NCBI RefSeq assembly: GCF_900142915.1
Contig: NZ_FRCM01000006.1
Coordinates: 385,503 to 449,502 of the forward strand
DNA from: Mucilaginibacter sp. OK098
GTDB taxonomy: Bacteria > Bacteroidota > Bacteroidia > Sphingobacteriales > Sphingobacteriaceae
Length of the DNA: 64,000 nt
Direction: 5' to 3'
Part shown: one piece after another, positions 53,001-63,050 of the stretch
Position numbering within the stretch: the first letter of the stretch is position 1
Layout: the number at the start of each line of letters is the position of its first letter
The notes under the pieces: model-generated
The model's database searches: none
Told to the model about the DNA's origin: nothing
What the model saw: only the letters and a program-made list of their open reading frames with translations
Made by a program: the position numbers and the translations under genes

Positions 53001-53023
53001 GAGCGAATGCAATTCGCCCCTAC
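53001..53023. repeat. GCGAATGCAATTCGCCCC repeat, degenerate copy
   Basis: GAGCGAATGCAATTCGCCCC then TAC. A short hairpin core (GCGAAT-GCA-ATTCGC). It has related copies at 60531-60552 and 62995-63016, each near a permease 3' end. Confidence 0.6.
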
Positions 53024-53035
53024 GTCTGAATTTAT

Positions 53036-55408
53036 CTACTCACTCCTTAAACTCTTTATCGGGTTAATCAAAGCCGCTTTTATGGCCTGGAAGCTTACGG
53101 TTGCTAAAGCTATTAATATGATCAAGCCACCTGATAAAACAAACACCCACCATTGTACCGGTGTGTGGTAGGCAAAGCCCTGAAGCCATTTATTCATTGC
53201 ATACCAGGCTATGGGCGATGCAATAAGCAAGGCAATAATTACCAGCACTAAAAACTCTGATGACAATAGCGTGAACAGGGACCTTACGCTGGCACCCAAT
53301 ATTTTCCGGATCCCGATTTCCTTAACCCGTTGCTCGGCAGTAAACATAGCCAAACCAAGTAAGCCCAGGCACGAAATAAAAATAGCCAGCATCGCGAATG
53401 CGTTGGCCAGCTTACCCACTATCTGCTCACTAATATAAAGATTTTTATATTCTTCATCTGAAAAAGAATAAGTGAATGGAAACGACGGGTTAATTTGCTT
53501 ACTCAGAGTTTCCAGGCTGGCTAATGCCTCTTTGGTTTTACCCGGCTCTGTGCGGATCAGTAAATTGCCATAATTATCATTTTTTCCCAGCCATAGGACC
53601 AACGGGATGATCGGCTCATGCATGGAATTAATGTGAAAATCTTTGAGCACACCAATGATCTTGCCTTTTTGCCCCCAAAGCGCTAATGGTTGCCCAATCG
53701 GGTTGGTATACCCTATCCTTTCTGCTGCTGTTTCGTTAATGATATAACCTGCAGTATCTGTCGGGAAATCTTTGGAAAAATCACGCCCGGCCAGCAGGTT
53801 TAATTTCAGGGTGTTTACAAAGTCATATCCAACCGCATTTTGTGCAAAACGGATACTGACGTTGGGATCTTTCCCTGTCCATTCAACACCAACCGTACCA
53901 TTACCAATTATAGTGGGGTTTGACCCTGAAACTGTTATTGATTTTATCCCCGGCATTTTTAAAGCTTCAGATTTAAAAACCGTATATTGTGATTTAAGCT
54001 CCCCTTCTACCGGCATATAAACCAGGTTTTCGCGGTCATAGCCCAGGTTCCTGGATTGGATAAAATTCATTTGCCTGGCAACAATAACAGTCCCGATAAT
54101 CATGATAACGGAAAGTACGAACTGAAATACTACAAGTCCTTTACGAAATAATGTGGTGCCGGAATCTAATTTAAGTGCGCCTTTTAAAACTTTAACCGGG
54201 TTAAATGATGAAAGAAATAAGGCCGGGTAGCTGCCTGATACCAGGCCGGTAACCAGCGTGATACCTGCCAGTTTTAGCCAAAAATCGACCTGATCAAATG
54301 GTAATCCGATCTGCTTTTGGGTTACCTGGTTAAACAAAGGCAACAGCAATATCAACAATCCTAATGCAACAATAACCGCTAATGAAGTTACCAGCAATGA
54401 TTCGCCGATAAATTGCTTGATCAAAACAGAACGCACGGCCCCAACTACCTTACGGATCCCTATCTCCCGTGCACGTTTAACAGAACGGGCGGTGGTAAGG
54501 TTCATGAAGTTTATACAGGCTATTAATAAAATAAAAATAGCCACGATGCTAAACAGTTGTACATACTCAATCCTGCCCGTGTCAAATTTAGTGCCGGCAA
54601 AATTACCATGTAAATACTTTTCATCAAATCGTTGTATGTCAAGTTGCGTGGTAAAAACCCCTTTCTTTTGGCCTGTATCGTAATTATCTAAAAAGTGAGT
54701 TATCTTTTTTTCAAACAATACCGGGTTAGCACCTGCATGAAACATTACGGTTGTTTGCGGCCAGTTGTTGCCCCATTCTGTTGCCCCCGGGTTTTCTATC
54801 AGGAAAGCATTCCAGTTAATTACATATTCAAATTTCGCGAAGGTATTGACGGGCAGGTTTTCAAATACGGCGCTTACCGTAAAATCTTTCTTATTTTCAA
54901 AACGGATAGTTTTGCCTATGGCCGCCTGCGGACTGCCATAAAAACTCTCAGCCATTTTTCGCGAAATGGCTAAACTTAACGGTGAGCTTAACGCGGTTTG
55001 TACACTGCCCTGAACAAGTGGGTAGCTGAACATCTTAAAAAAGTCGGCATCTGCCGCAGCTCCCTGTAATTTTAATATCTTATCCCGGGTCATAAAGGTA
55101 TTTGTCTCCTTGTATACCGCATTAACAGCATACTCCACCTCAGGAAATACCTTTTTCATCTCTGCTGCCAATACCCCTGGTGTGCTATACTGCCCCGAAA
55201 TTTTATGGTCAAAGTACCGCCGCTCATATACATTATACAAACGGGATCTATTTTTATGAAAAGCATCAACACTTAATTCATTTTGCACCCAAAGCATGAT
55301 CAGCAAGCTGCAGGCCAACCCAACCGAAAGGCCGGCCATGTTAATAAAAGTATGCGCCTTATTATTAATAAGATTGCGCCAGGCGATTTTTAAATAATTC
55401 TTTATCAT
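53036..55408 (-). CDS. FtsX/MacB-type permease, array copy 1
   Basis: This 790-residue permease begins MIKNYLKIAWRNLINNKAHT and ends KAALINPIKSLRSE, the fixed ends of this family. An N-terminal helix (20-41) is followed by a MacB-like periplasmic core, an FtsX unit (about 285-430, RAREIGIRKVVGAVRSVLI), a second periplasmic region, and a second FtsX unit (VKEIGIRKILGASVRSLFTL). This is the last gene of the tandem array on the minus strand, followed by a strong terminator. It has no ATP-binding domain or neighbour. Substrate unknown; MacB-like units often act on peptides, lipoproteins or drugs by mechanotransmission. Confidence 0.88.
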   Translation of the reverse strand: MIKNYLKIAWRNLINNKAHTFINMAGLSVGLACSLLIMLWVQNELSVDAFHKNRSRLYNVYERRYFDHKISGQYSTPGVLAAEMKKVFPEVEYAVNAVYKETNTFMTRDKILKLQGAAADADFFKMFSYPLVQGSVQTALSSPLSLAISRKMAESFYGSPQAAIGKTIRFENKKDFTVSAVFENLPVNTFAKFEYVINWNAFLIENPGATEWGNNWPQTTVMFHAGANPVLFEKKITHFLDNYDTGQKKGVFTTQLDIQRFDEKYLHGNFAGTKFDTGRIEYVQLFSIVAIFILLIACINFMNLTTARSVKRAREIGIRKVVGAVRSVLIKQFIGESLLVTSLAVIVALGLLILLLPLFNQVTQKQIGLPFDQVDFWLKLAGITLVTGLVSGSYPALFLSSFNPVKVLKGALKLDSGTTLFRKGLVVFQFVLSVIMIIGTVIVARQMNFIQSRNLGYDRENLVYMPVEGELKSQYTVFKSEALKMPGIKSITVSGSNPTIIGNGTVGVEWTGKDPNVSIRFAQNAVGYDFVNTLKLNLLAGRDFSKDFPTDTAGYIINETAAERIGYTNPIGQPLALWGQKGKIIGVLKDFHINSMHEPIIPLVLWLGKNDNYGNLLIRTEPGKTKEALASLETLSKQINPSFPFTYSFSDEEYKNLYISEQIVGKLANAFAMLAIFISCLGLLGLAMFTAEQRVKEIGIRKILGASVRSLFTLLSSEFLVLVIIALLIASPIAWYAMNKWLQGFAYHTPVQWWVFVLSGGLIILIALATVSFQAIKAALINPIKSLRSE

Positions 55409-55411
55409 AAT

Positions 55412-55541
55412 ATTTAGTTCATGGTTGATAGCCGAGGCTCTTTTAACTAATCTCTGGTCTCTAACCTCTAATCACTCATTTTTAGTTCGTGGTTCATAGC
55501 CGAAGCATTTTTTAACTGGTCTCTGACCTCTAATCACTCGG
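55412..55541. repeat. Tandemly duplicated spacer repeat in permease array
   Basis: Two copies of one composite unit: 55412-55480 and 55481-55541. Each begins TTTAGTTCRTGGTT, passes through ATAGCCGA and ends CCTCTAATCACTC. The second copy lacks a short internal segment. The unit starts just before the start codon of one permease and ends over the stop codon of the next. Confidence 0.8.
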
Positions 55542-57906
55542 AACGCAGACTTTTTATCGGATTTATCAACGCCGCTTTTATTGCCTGGAAGCTTATGGTT
55601 GCTAACGCGATGAGGATGATTAAAACTCCCGAAAGCGCAAAGATCCACCACTGTACAGGTGTATGATAGGCGAAGGACCGAAGCCAATAGTCCATTGCAT
55701 ATGAGGCAACGGGGATAGCAATTAATAATGCAATTACCACAAGCCATAAAAACTCGGCCGATAGCAATGCAAATAATGATGTTACGCTTGCGCCAAGGAT
55801 CTTGCGAATTCCTATTTCCTGTACCCTTTGTTCTGCAGTAAACATAGCAAGGCCTAATAACCCTAAACAGGATATAAAAATAGCCAGGAATGCAAATGCA
55901 TCAGAGAGCTTGCTTACAATCTGCTCGCTGTCATACAGCTTGTTGTATTCATCGTCTGAAAACGTATAGGAGAACTGGAAGTTAGGGTTCAATTCTTTTG
56001 AAAGTTTTCTCAAACTGGCCAAAGCTTCTTTGGTTTTTCCGGGTTGGGTTCTTACCAGCGCAATTCCACTGCCTGCCTTTTCTCCGTAATACAATATCAA
56101 AGGTTTAATTTTATCATGCAGCGAACTGAAATGAAAATCCTTCACAACACCAATTATCTTCCCTTTGTTGCCCCAAATGGTTAAAGCTCTGCCTATTGGG
56201 CTTGTATATCCTAATCTTCTTACAGCCTCCTCGTTAACAACATAACCTGCAGAGTCAGTGGCAAAATCCTTTGAAAAATCACGACCGGCAACCATTTTTA
56301 ATTTCATGGTGCTGATAAAATCATATCCAACAGCCGCATTGCTAAAGGATACATTGGTGTTAGGGTCCTTTCCGTCCCATTCAACATTAACCGTGGAATT
56401 GCTTATTGCCGTAGGCGCGTTACTGCTTAGGGTTATTGATTTTATGCCGGGCATTTTAAGCGCTTCATTTTTAAACACTTCATAATTTTTGCCAAGATCT
56501 CCCTCCAAAGGAACATAGACAAGGTTATCCCTGTTGAACCCAAGATTGATGGACTGGATGTAGTTAACCTGCCGCGAAACAATAACGGTACCTATTATTA
56601 ATACCACAGAAAGCACAAACTGGAACACCACCAGGCCTTTACGAAACATTGTGGTGCCCGAATCGAGCTTCAGTGTTCCTTTTAACACCTTAACCGGGTT
56701 AAATGACGACAGGAACAGGGCCGGATAGCTCCCCGAAACTATCCCGGTAACCAATGTAATGACCAGCAACTTTAACCAGAATGTTAGCTGGTTAAAGGGC
56801 AGCTCAATTTGTTTTTGGGTGATCTGGTTAAAAACAGGCAATAAAGCGGTCAGCATAACCAGGGAAACCATTACTGCTATGGTGGTTAGCAATACCGATT
56901 CGCTGATGAACTGTTTAATGAGCACGCTTCGTAAGGCGCCTACAACTTTCCTGACACCTATTTCTTTTGCCCTTTTAACCGAACGTGCGGTAGTAAGGTT
57001 CATGAAATTGATACAGGCTATCAGCAGGATGAACAGGGCTACAATGCTGAATAAGTGTACATAGCCAATTCTGCCACCATCAACTTTTCCGTTGGTAAAA
57101 TTGCCGTGCAGGTAAACTTCGTCAAACAGTTGCAGGCCAAGTTCCTGGGTAAAAGTTCCTTTTTTTTCACCTTTATCCAGGTTCTCTAAAAAGTGTGTGA
57201 TCTTTTTATCAACCAGGCTGGGGTTGGCATCGGCCTGTAATTGAACATAGGTATATGGTGTGTTATTACCCCATTTTTTTGCCCATGGGTTATCCTGTAA
57301 AAATGAGAACCAATTGATTAGATAATCGAATTTTATAGAAGAATTTGCGCCAACATTTTCAAATACTGAGGTAACCACAAAATCCTTTTGGTTATCGGAA
57401 CGGACTGTTTTACCCATTGCCTGCCGGGGGCTGCCGAAAAAATCAACTGCCATTTTTTGTGATATGGCTATCCCTGAAGGATTGCTTAAAGCGGTTTGCG
57501 TGTTGCCTTGTATTAATGGGAAGCTGAACATTTTAAAGAAGTCCACATCAGCCGATCCCCCCTCTATTTTAAAAACTTTATCCCCAACCTTAAAAGTATG
57601 CTGTTCATAAAAAACGGCATTGGTTGCGTACGTTATTTCAGGGATCTGCCGCTTCATCTCGGCGGCTAAAACACCGGGTGTATAATACTGGGTGTTTACT
57701 TTATTATCATAATACTGACGCTCATATACCTGGTATAAGCGGGACCCGTTTTTATGAAACGCATCCACATCCTGCTCGTTTTGTATCCAAAGCAAAATAA
57801 GCAAACTGCAGGCAAGCCCAATAGAAAGACCCGCCATATTAATAAACGTATGGGCCTTGTTCCTCGCCAGGTTACGAAAGGCCACTTTTAAATAGTTCTT
57901 TATCAT
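55534..57906 (-). CDS. FtsX/MacB-type permease, array copy 2
   Basis: This 790-residue paralogue of copy 1 has the same ends (MIKNYLKVAFRNLARNKAHT and INPIKSLRSE) and the same two-FtsX plan (RAKEIGVRKVVGALRSVLI; VQEIGIRKILGASVTSLFAL). Of the array members it is the closest to copy 1. Both conserve whole stretches such as TRQIPEIT-like MKRQIPEITYATNAVFYEQH and VLKGTLKLDSGTT. Its stop codon lies within the repeat unit at 55412-55541. No ATPase nearby. Confidence 0.88.
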   Translation of the reverse strand: MIKNYLKVAFRNLARNKAHTFINMAGLSIGLACSLLILLWIQNEQDVDAFHKNGSRLYQVYERQYYDNKVNTQYYTPGVLAAEMKRQIPEITYATNAVFYEQHTFKVGDKVFKIEGGSADVDFFKMFSFPLIQGNTQTALSNPSGIAISQKMAVDFFGSPRQAMGKTVRSDNQKDFVVTSVFENVGANSSIKFDYLINWFSFLQDNPWAKKWGNNTPYTYVQLQADANPSLVDKKITHFLENLDKGEKKGTFTQELGLQLFDEVYLHGNFTNGKVDGGRIGYVHLFSIVALFILLIACINFMNLTTARSVKRAKEIGVRKVVGALRSVLIKQFISESVLLTTIAVMVSLVMLTALLPVFNQITQKQIELPFNQLTFWLKLLVITLVTGIVSGSYPALFLSSFNPVKVLKGTLKLDSGTTMFRKGLVVFQFVLSVVLIIGTVIVSRQVNYIQSINLGFNRDNLVYVPLEGDLGKNYEVFKNEALKMPGIKSITLSSNAPTAISNSTVNVEWDGKDPNTNVSFSNAAVGYDFISTMKLKMVAGRDFSKDFATDSAGYVVNEEAVRRLGYTSPIGRALTIWGNKGKIIGVVKDFHFSSLHDKIKPLILYYGEKAGSGIALVRTQPGKTKEALASLRKLSKELNPNFQFSYTFSDDEYNKLYDSEQIVSKLSDAFAFLAIFISCLGLLGLAMFTAEQRVQEIGIRKILGASVTSLFALLSAEFLWLVVIALLIAIPVASYAMDYWLRSFAYHTPVQWWIFALSGVLIILIALATISFQAIKAALINPIKSLRSE

Positions 57907-57908
57907 GT

Positions 57909-58024
57909 TTTAGTTCATTGGTTCACTTGTTCAATAGTTCATTGGTGCCTGCGGGTTTATGGTTGATAGTTCATGGTACATAGTCGAAGTATTGTTTAAC
58001 TAATCTCTAACCTCTAATCACTCT
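57909..58024. repeat. Spacer repeat between array copies 2 and 3
   Basis: A longer version of the composite unit: TTTAGTTCATTGG, several TTCAATAGTTCATTGG-like repeats, TTCATGGTACATAGTCGAAG, then TTTAACTAATCTCTAACCTC and TAATCACT. It ends over the stop codon of the gene at 58018. Confidence 0.75.
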
Positions 58025-60399
58025 GAGCGCAAACTCTTCACCGGGTTCATCAGGGCTGCTTTAATACTTTGGTAACTTACTGTAAGCAAGGTTATGATGA
58101 TAGCTCCTGCCCCGGTTAATGCAAATACCCACCATGATAATTCAGTACGGTAAGTGTAGTGCTGCAGCCAGTTATACATAAAATAATGTGCTGTGGGTAC
58201 AGCAATTAATAGCGAGATTATCACCAGCGCCACAAAATCGGCTGACATTAATCGCCACAGGCCAAAAACTGTTGCACCCAATACCTTGCGTACACCTAAT
58301 TCCTTGGTGCGCTGCTCGGCCACAAAAGATGCCATGCCAAACAAACCTAAACAGCTGATAAAAATAGCCAGTATTGCAAAGGCGCTTGCCAGCTCACCTA
58401 TCCGCTCTTCGTTAGCGAATTTTTTGGCGTATTCGTCGTCAGCAAATTTGTAAGTAAATGGAACTGATGGGGAATAGTTTTTGCAAACCGCTTCAATTTT
58501 GCTGAGTGCCTTATGAGCGCTTATTTGGGGGTTGATCTTTATAAGTACATCATCGAAAGAGCCCTGCCTAAGGTAAAAAATGGTTTGTTTAGCAGGCTCA
58601 TATGGCGATTCCATCACCATATCCTTTGCTACACCAATTACGGTCAGGAACCTTTTCCCAACCTTTACTATTTCTCCAACCGGATTTTTAAGTCCCATGT
58701 ATTTAACGGCGGCTTCGTTTAATACAATGGTTAATGAATCGGTAATCAACTGGCTGGAAAAGTCCCTTCCGTCAGCAAACTTCCAGCCCACTGTTTTGCC
58801 ATATTGGGAGGTAACGCCTATATAGCCGAAAGAGGAAACCATAGCAGGGTCCTTCCCTTTCCAGTCAAGGTCGCCACGGTCGTTATTTATCCCGGTTGTG
58901 GAGCTTGATGATTCCGCCACTTCTGTTATTGCACCCGATTTCAGCAGATCTGCCCTTAACGGATTAAATTGCTTATGCAGGTCGTCATTTGTTGTTTCAA
59001 TATTAACCAGGCCATCCCTACTATATCCAACGGGGCGATTTTTGGCAAACTCGATCTGCTTAAAAACGATAATGGTGCCGATGATTAAAACAACTGACAC
59101 TGTAAACTGCAATACCACCAGCACCTTACGCGGAAGAGCTGCAAAGCGCCCGGCTTTAAAAGTACCTTTCAATACTTTATCCGGCTTGAAGGATGACAGG
59201 TACAGGGCAGGATAGCTGCCGGCAATTAATCCTGTAAATAAAGTAAAACCTGCGCCGGCCATCCAAAACAGCGGGCTACTCCACAAAATGGCCATATTTT
59301 TATTTGCCACATTGTTAAAAAACGGCAAAATAAGTACAGCGAGTATGATTGAGAATGTAAATGCCAGTACCGCAATAAGTAACGATTCGCAAAAGAACTG
59401 GCTGATCAGCTGCCCTCTTAAAGACCCGATGGCTTTACGGATGCCTACTTCTTTTGCCCTTTTTTCGCTGCGTGCGGTGCTCAGGTTCATAAAATTGATA
59501 CAGGCCAGCATGAGTACAAACACACCAATAATGCCAAACAGCCACACATATTGAATAGCGCCCCCTGTGTTTATACCATTCTTAAACTCCGAATATAAAT
59601 GCCATTTGCTCATAGGCTGCAAAAACATCGCGGGTTTGGTTCGCGCCTGGTCTGCTCCGATCCTGTTCAGCTTAATGTTTTTTATCTTTTCAGAGAGCTT
59701 AGCCATGTCGGCATGGTCAGCTATCTGCACATACATAAATAATGAGTTGTCACTCCAGTCGGTCAGCGACCTTCCATTACCTGGAGCGTTTATGTAATAG
59801 TCCCATGGCCCTATAAATGCAACATCGTGAAAAGTAGTGTTACGCGGCAGATCCTCATAAACTCCCAAAACGTTAAAGCTGTCTTTATTATCAAGCTTTA
59901 CGGTTTTGTTTATAGGGTCAGTATCCCCAAATAATGCTTGGGCTACTGATTGCGAGATCAGCATAGAAGAATATCCTTTCAATCCGTTGCGGGTACCCTT
60001 AAGCATCCTGAGCGAAAACATTTCCGGGCCTTCAGCACCCATAAAAGCGCCAGGGTACGATATTTTTTTATCCCCTATATTTAAAATGTGCTTCTCGGTG
60101 AAGGAGGTCATTGCAATGTGCTTAAAATCACTGCCGTAATTTTTGCGCATTTCTGCATCCAGCGGCAGCGGAATGGTTGAGCCCGTGTACACGGTACCAT
60201 TATAAACGTCCTTCTCCATTACCTCTGCAATACGGTCATAGTTCTGGTGATATTTATTGAATGACAGCTCATCCCAGATCCATAATCCTATCAACATAGC
60301 TACGGCCATCCCCATGGCAAGGCCGCCAATGTTGATCAAAGAGGAAACCTTGTTTTTAATGAGGTTTCTCCAGGCGATTTTTAAATAGTTCTCTATCAT
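58018..60399 (-). CDS. FtsX/MacB-type permease, array copy 3 (divergent)
   Basis: This 793-residue permease has the same fold and ends (MIENYLKIAWRNLIKNKVSS; MNPVKSLRSE). It is the most divergent of the array in its periplasmic regions: it has NYDRIAEVMEKDVYNGTVYT instead of the YNVYERRYFDHKI-type sequence of the other copies. FtsX signatures are RAKEVGIRKAIGSLRGQLI and TKELGVRKVLGATVFGLWRL. It may act on a different partner. No ATPase nearby. Confidence 0.88.
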   Translation of the reverse strand: MIENYLKIAWRNLIKNKVSSLINIGGLAMGMAVAMLIGLWIWDELSFNKYHQNYDRIAEVMEKDVYNGTVYTGSTIPLPLDAEMRKNYGSDFKHIAMTSFTEKHILNIGDKKISYPGAFMGAEGPEMFSLRMLKGTRNGLKGYSSMLISQSVAQALFGDTDPINKTVKLDNKDSFNVLGVYEDLPRNTTFHDVAFIGPWDYYINAPGNGRSLTDWSDNSLFMYVQIADHADMAKLSEKIKNIKLNRIGADQARTKPAMFLQPMSKWHLYSEFKNGINTGGAIQYVWLFGIIGVFVLMLACINFMNLSTARSEKRAKEVGIRKAIGSLRGQLISQFFCESLLIAVLAFTFSIILAVLILPFFNNVANKNMAILWSSPLFWMAGAGFTLFTGLIAGSYPALYLSSFKPDKVLKGTFKAGRFAALPRKVLVVLQFTVSVVLIIGTIIVFKQIEFAKNRPVGYSRDGLVNIETTNDDLHKQFNPLRADLLKSGAITEVAESSSSTTGINNDRGDLDWKGKDPAMVSSFGYIGVTSQYGKTVGWKFADGRDFSSQLITDSLTIVLNEAAVKYMGLKNPVGEIVKVGKRFLTVIGVAKDMVMESPYEPAKQTIFYLRQGSFDDVLIKINPQISAHKALSKIEAVCKNYSPSVPFTYKFADDEYAKKFANEERIGELASAFAILAIFISCLGLFGMASFVAEQRTKELGVRKVLGATVFGLWRLMSADFVALVIISLLIAVPTAHYFMYNWLQHYTYRTELSWWVFALTGAGAIIITLLTVSYQSIKAALMNPVKSLRSE

Positions 60400-60402
60400 G
60401 TT

Positions 60403-60572
60403 ATTTAGTTCATGGTTGATAATTCATGGTTCATAGCCGAAGCTTTTTTAACTAATCTCTGATCTCTAGTCTCTAATCACTCACTTTTAGTTCATAGCCG
60501 GAGCTTGTTGCAATCTTGGTTTGGCGCATAGGGCGAATGCAATTCGCCCCTACATTTGAAACTGCCAACTCC
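60403..60572. repeat. Spacer repeat between array copies 3 and 4
   Basis: The first part repeats the composite unit (TTTAGTTCATGGTTGATAAT, TTCATAGCCGAAGC, then TTTAACTAATCTCTGATCTC ending CTAATCACTCA at 60484). A second TTTAGTTCATAGCCGGAGC fragment follows, then GGGCGAATGCAATTCGCCCC at 60531-60552 and CTGCCAACTCCCTACTCAC at the stop codon. Confidence 0.75.
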
Positions 60573-62936
60573 CTACTCACTTCTAAGGCTCTTTATCGGG
60601 TTTACCAATGCCGCCTTAATTGCATGGAAACTAACCGTTGCCATAGCGATTAAAATTATCAGGCCACCTGCCAGGCCAACCATCCACCATTGCATAGTTG
60701 TATGGTAGGCAAATCCTTGCAGCCATTTACTCATGGTATACCACGTAACTGGCGAAGCAATCAGCAATGAAATTAACACCAGTATTAAAAACTCCGACGA
60801 TAATAACGCAAACAGCGAGCTTACTCTTGCTCCTAATACTTTGCGGATACTAATTTCTTTAACGCGCTGTTCAGCGGTAAACATAACCAAACCTAAAAGG
60901 CCCAGGCACGAAATAAAAATGCCAATGGACGCAAAATAATTGCAAAGCTTATTTACCACCTGTTCGCTGTTGTACAATTTGGCATATTCCTGGTCAGAAA
61001 ACCGGTACGAAAATGTGAAGTCGGGGTTAAGCTCTCTGCCTATCTTTTCGAGGCCTGCTATTATTTGCTTTGTTTTACCGGCTTCAATACGGACCAGTAT
61101 TGTGCCCCACTTTTGATTATCAGCCAGGCGGATAATCAGTGGCGCAATAGCATCGTGCAATGAGTTGAAATGGAAATCTTTCAGCACGCCTACAATCTGG
61201 CCTTTACGGTCGTCCAATGATAAAGCGCGGCCGACTGCATCTTGATAGCCCATTTTTTTAGCGGCGGCCTCGTTTACCAGGTAGTTTGCCGAATCGGCAA
61301 ATTCTTTTGAGAAATCGCGCCCGCCGGTTAATTGCAACTTCATCGTTTTCACAAAATCATATCCGACTGAGGCATCAGAAAATGACACGGGCTGATTTGG
61401 GTCTTTGCCTTCCCAGGTAATATCGCTCTTTGAATGGCCGATTACCGTGGGCGACTCTTTCATTTTTGAGATAGACTGCACGCCGGGCATCTTCGATGCC
61501 TCGTTTTTAAACAAATCGTAATTTTTGATCAAATCACCTTCTAAAGGGACATAAAGCAGGTTTTCGCGATTATACCCCAGGTTTTTATTCTGTATATAAT
61601 TCATCTGCCCCGAAACCACTATAGTGCCTATTATAAGAATGATAGATAGTGTAAACTGAAAAACAACCAGCCCTTTTCTGAAAAACGTTGCGCCCCGGCC
61701 AAATTTAAGGCTGCCCTTTAACACCTGAACCGGGTTTAACGATGAGAGGAAAATAGCGGGGTATCCACCCGATAGTAACCCGGTTAATACCAGCACTCCT
61801 GCCAAAGCAAGCCAGAAAACTGGCTGCCCCGGTTGTATTGCAATCTGCTTCCCGGTGATACTGTTAAACTCAGGCAATAACAATACAACTATCATAATCG
61901 CTATAATCATTGATACAAACGAAAGGAGCAGCGCCTCGCTCATAAATTGGCCTATTAAGCTTATCCTGGCTGCGCCCATAACTTTCCGCACGCCAACTTC
62001 CCGGGCCCGCTTTATTGAACGGGCGGTAGCCAGGTTCATAAAATTAATGCAGGCAATAAGTAAAATAACAATAGCTACCAAACTAAAAATGCTTACATAT
62101 TCAATCCTGCCGCCATCGGTTATTCCATTTTTAAATGTCGAGTGCAGGTATTTTTCAGTATAGGGCTGCAATGCAAGTTCAGTGCGGAGCCCTGTTGTAG
62201 CCGGCCTGTAAAGGCTGAGAAAATCTTTAATTTTAGCGGCTGCTTTATGAGGGTCGGCGCCGGGGCGCAGCTGTATATAAGTAGCCGGGCTGGCGCTGTT
62301 CCAGTTATTTACCCATGTATTTTCTATAATAAAAGCCTTCCAGCTTTTCAAAAAATCAAATTGCTGCGATGAGTTGGCCGGTAAGTTTTCAAAAACTGCC
62401 GTAACCACTAAATTATCCTTATTTTCATAACGGATAGCTTTCCCGATGGCATTATCAACCGAGCCAAAAAAAGCTTCGGCCATTTTACGGGAAATTACCA
62501 GGCCGTTGGCGGCAGTCAAAGCACTTCCGGGCGTTCCTTGTAAAAGCGGATAGCTAAACATCTTCAAAAAATCGGCCCCGGCATAGGTTCCATCCATTTT
62601 AAGCACTTTATTGCCTGCCTCAAACGTAAAAGAACGATTTTGTTCCAGACCGCTGGCATATTGAATCTCCGGCACCTTTTTTTTCAACTCATCGGCCAGT
62701 AAACCTTGAGTAACGTAGCTGGCGTCAGTTACGCCCTGTTGTATATTGCGTTCATATACCTGGTATAATTGCGGTCCGTTGGCGTGAAAGCCATCTACGC
62801 CACGCTCGTCCTGCACCCAGAGCAAAATAAGCAGGCTGCAAGCCAGGCCAACTGATAAACCGCCGACGTTAATAAATGTATGTGTCTTGCTCTTTACCAG
62901 GTTACGCCAGGCAATTTTTAAATAGTTCTTTATCAT
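60573..62936 (-). CDS. FtsX/MacB-type permease, array copy 4
   Basis: This 787-residue permease has the common ends (MIKNYLKIAWRNLVKSKTHT; VNPIKSLRSE) and two FtsX units (RAREVGVRKVMGAARISLIG; VKEISIRKVLGARVSSLFAL). It is close to copies 1 and 2 in architecture but differs in the first periplasmic half (RNIQQGVTDASYVTQGLLAD). Its stop is TAG, read as GAG TAG, unlike TGA in copies 2 and 3. No ATPase nearby. Confidence 0.88.
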   Translation of the reverse strand: MIKNYLKIAWRNLVKSKTHTFINVGGLSVGLACSLLILLWVQDERGVDGFHANGPQLYQVYERNIQQGVTDASYVTQGLLADELKKKVPEIQYASGLEQNRSFTFEAGNKVLKMDGTYAGADFLKMFSYPLLQGTPGSALTAANGLVISRKMAEAFFGSVDNAIGKAIRYENKDNLVVTAVFENLPANSSQQFDFLKSWKAFIIENTWVNNWNSASPATYIQLRPGADPHKAAAKIKDFLSLYRPATTGLRTELALQPYTEKYLHSTFKNGITDGGRIEYVSIFSLVAIVILLIACINFMNLATARSIKRAREVGVRKVMGAARISLIGQFMSEALLLSFVSMIIAIMIVVLLLPEFNSITGKQIAIQPGQPVFWLALAGVLVLTGLLSGGYPAIFLSSLNPVQVLKGSLKFGRGATFFRKGLVVFQFTLSIILIIGTIVVSGQMNYIQNKNLGYNRENLLYVPLEGDLIKNYDLFKNEASKMPGVQSISKMKESPTVIGHSKSDITWEGKDPNQPVSFSDASVGYDFVKTMKLQLTGGRDFSKEFADSANYLVNEAAAKKMGYQDAVGRALSLDDRKGQIVGVLKDFHFNSLHDAIAPLIIRLADNQKWGTILVRIEAGKTKQIIAGLEKIGRELNPDFTFSYRFSDQEYAKLYNSEQVVNKLCNYFASIGIFISCLGLLGLVMFTAEQRVKEISIRKVLGARVSSLFALLSSEFLILVLISLLIASPVTWYTMSKWLQGFAYHTTMQWWMVGLAGGLIILIAMATVSFHAIKAALVNPIKSLRSE

Positions 62937-63050
62937 TTTAGTTCATGGTTAATGGTTCATAGTTCATTGCCGGAATTGGATTGCATTGTGATCAGGGCGA
63001 ATGCAATTCGCCCCTACAGTTGCTACTGCCAACCGCCCACTAACAACTGC
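62937..63050. repeat. Spacer between array copies 4 and 5
   Basis: It starts TTTAGTTCATGGTTAATGGT, TTCATAGTTCATTGCCGGAA, then GGGCGAATGCAATTCGCCCC at 62995-63014 and CTGCCAACCGCCCAC, ending CTGCCTACTCAC over the stop codon. It lacks the TTTAACTAATCTCT block of the other spacers. Confidence 0.75.
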
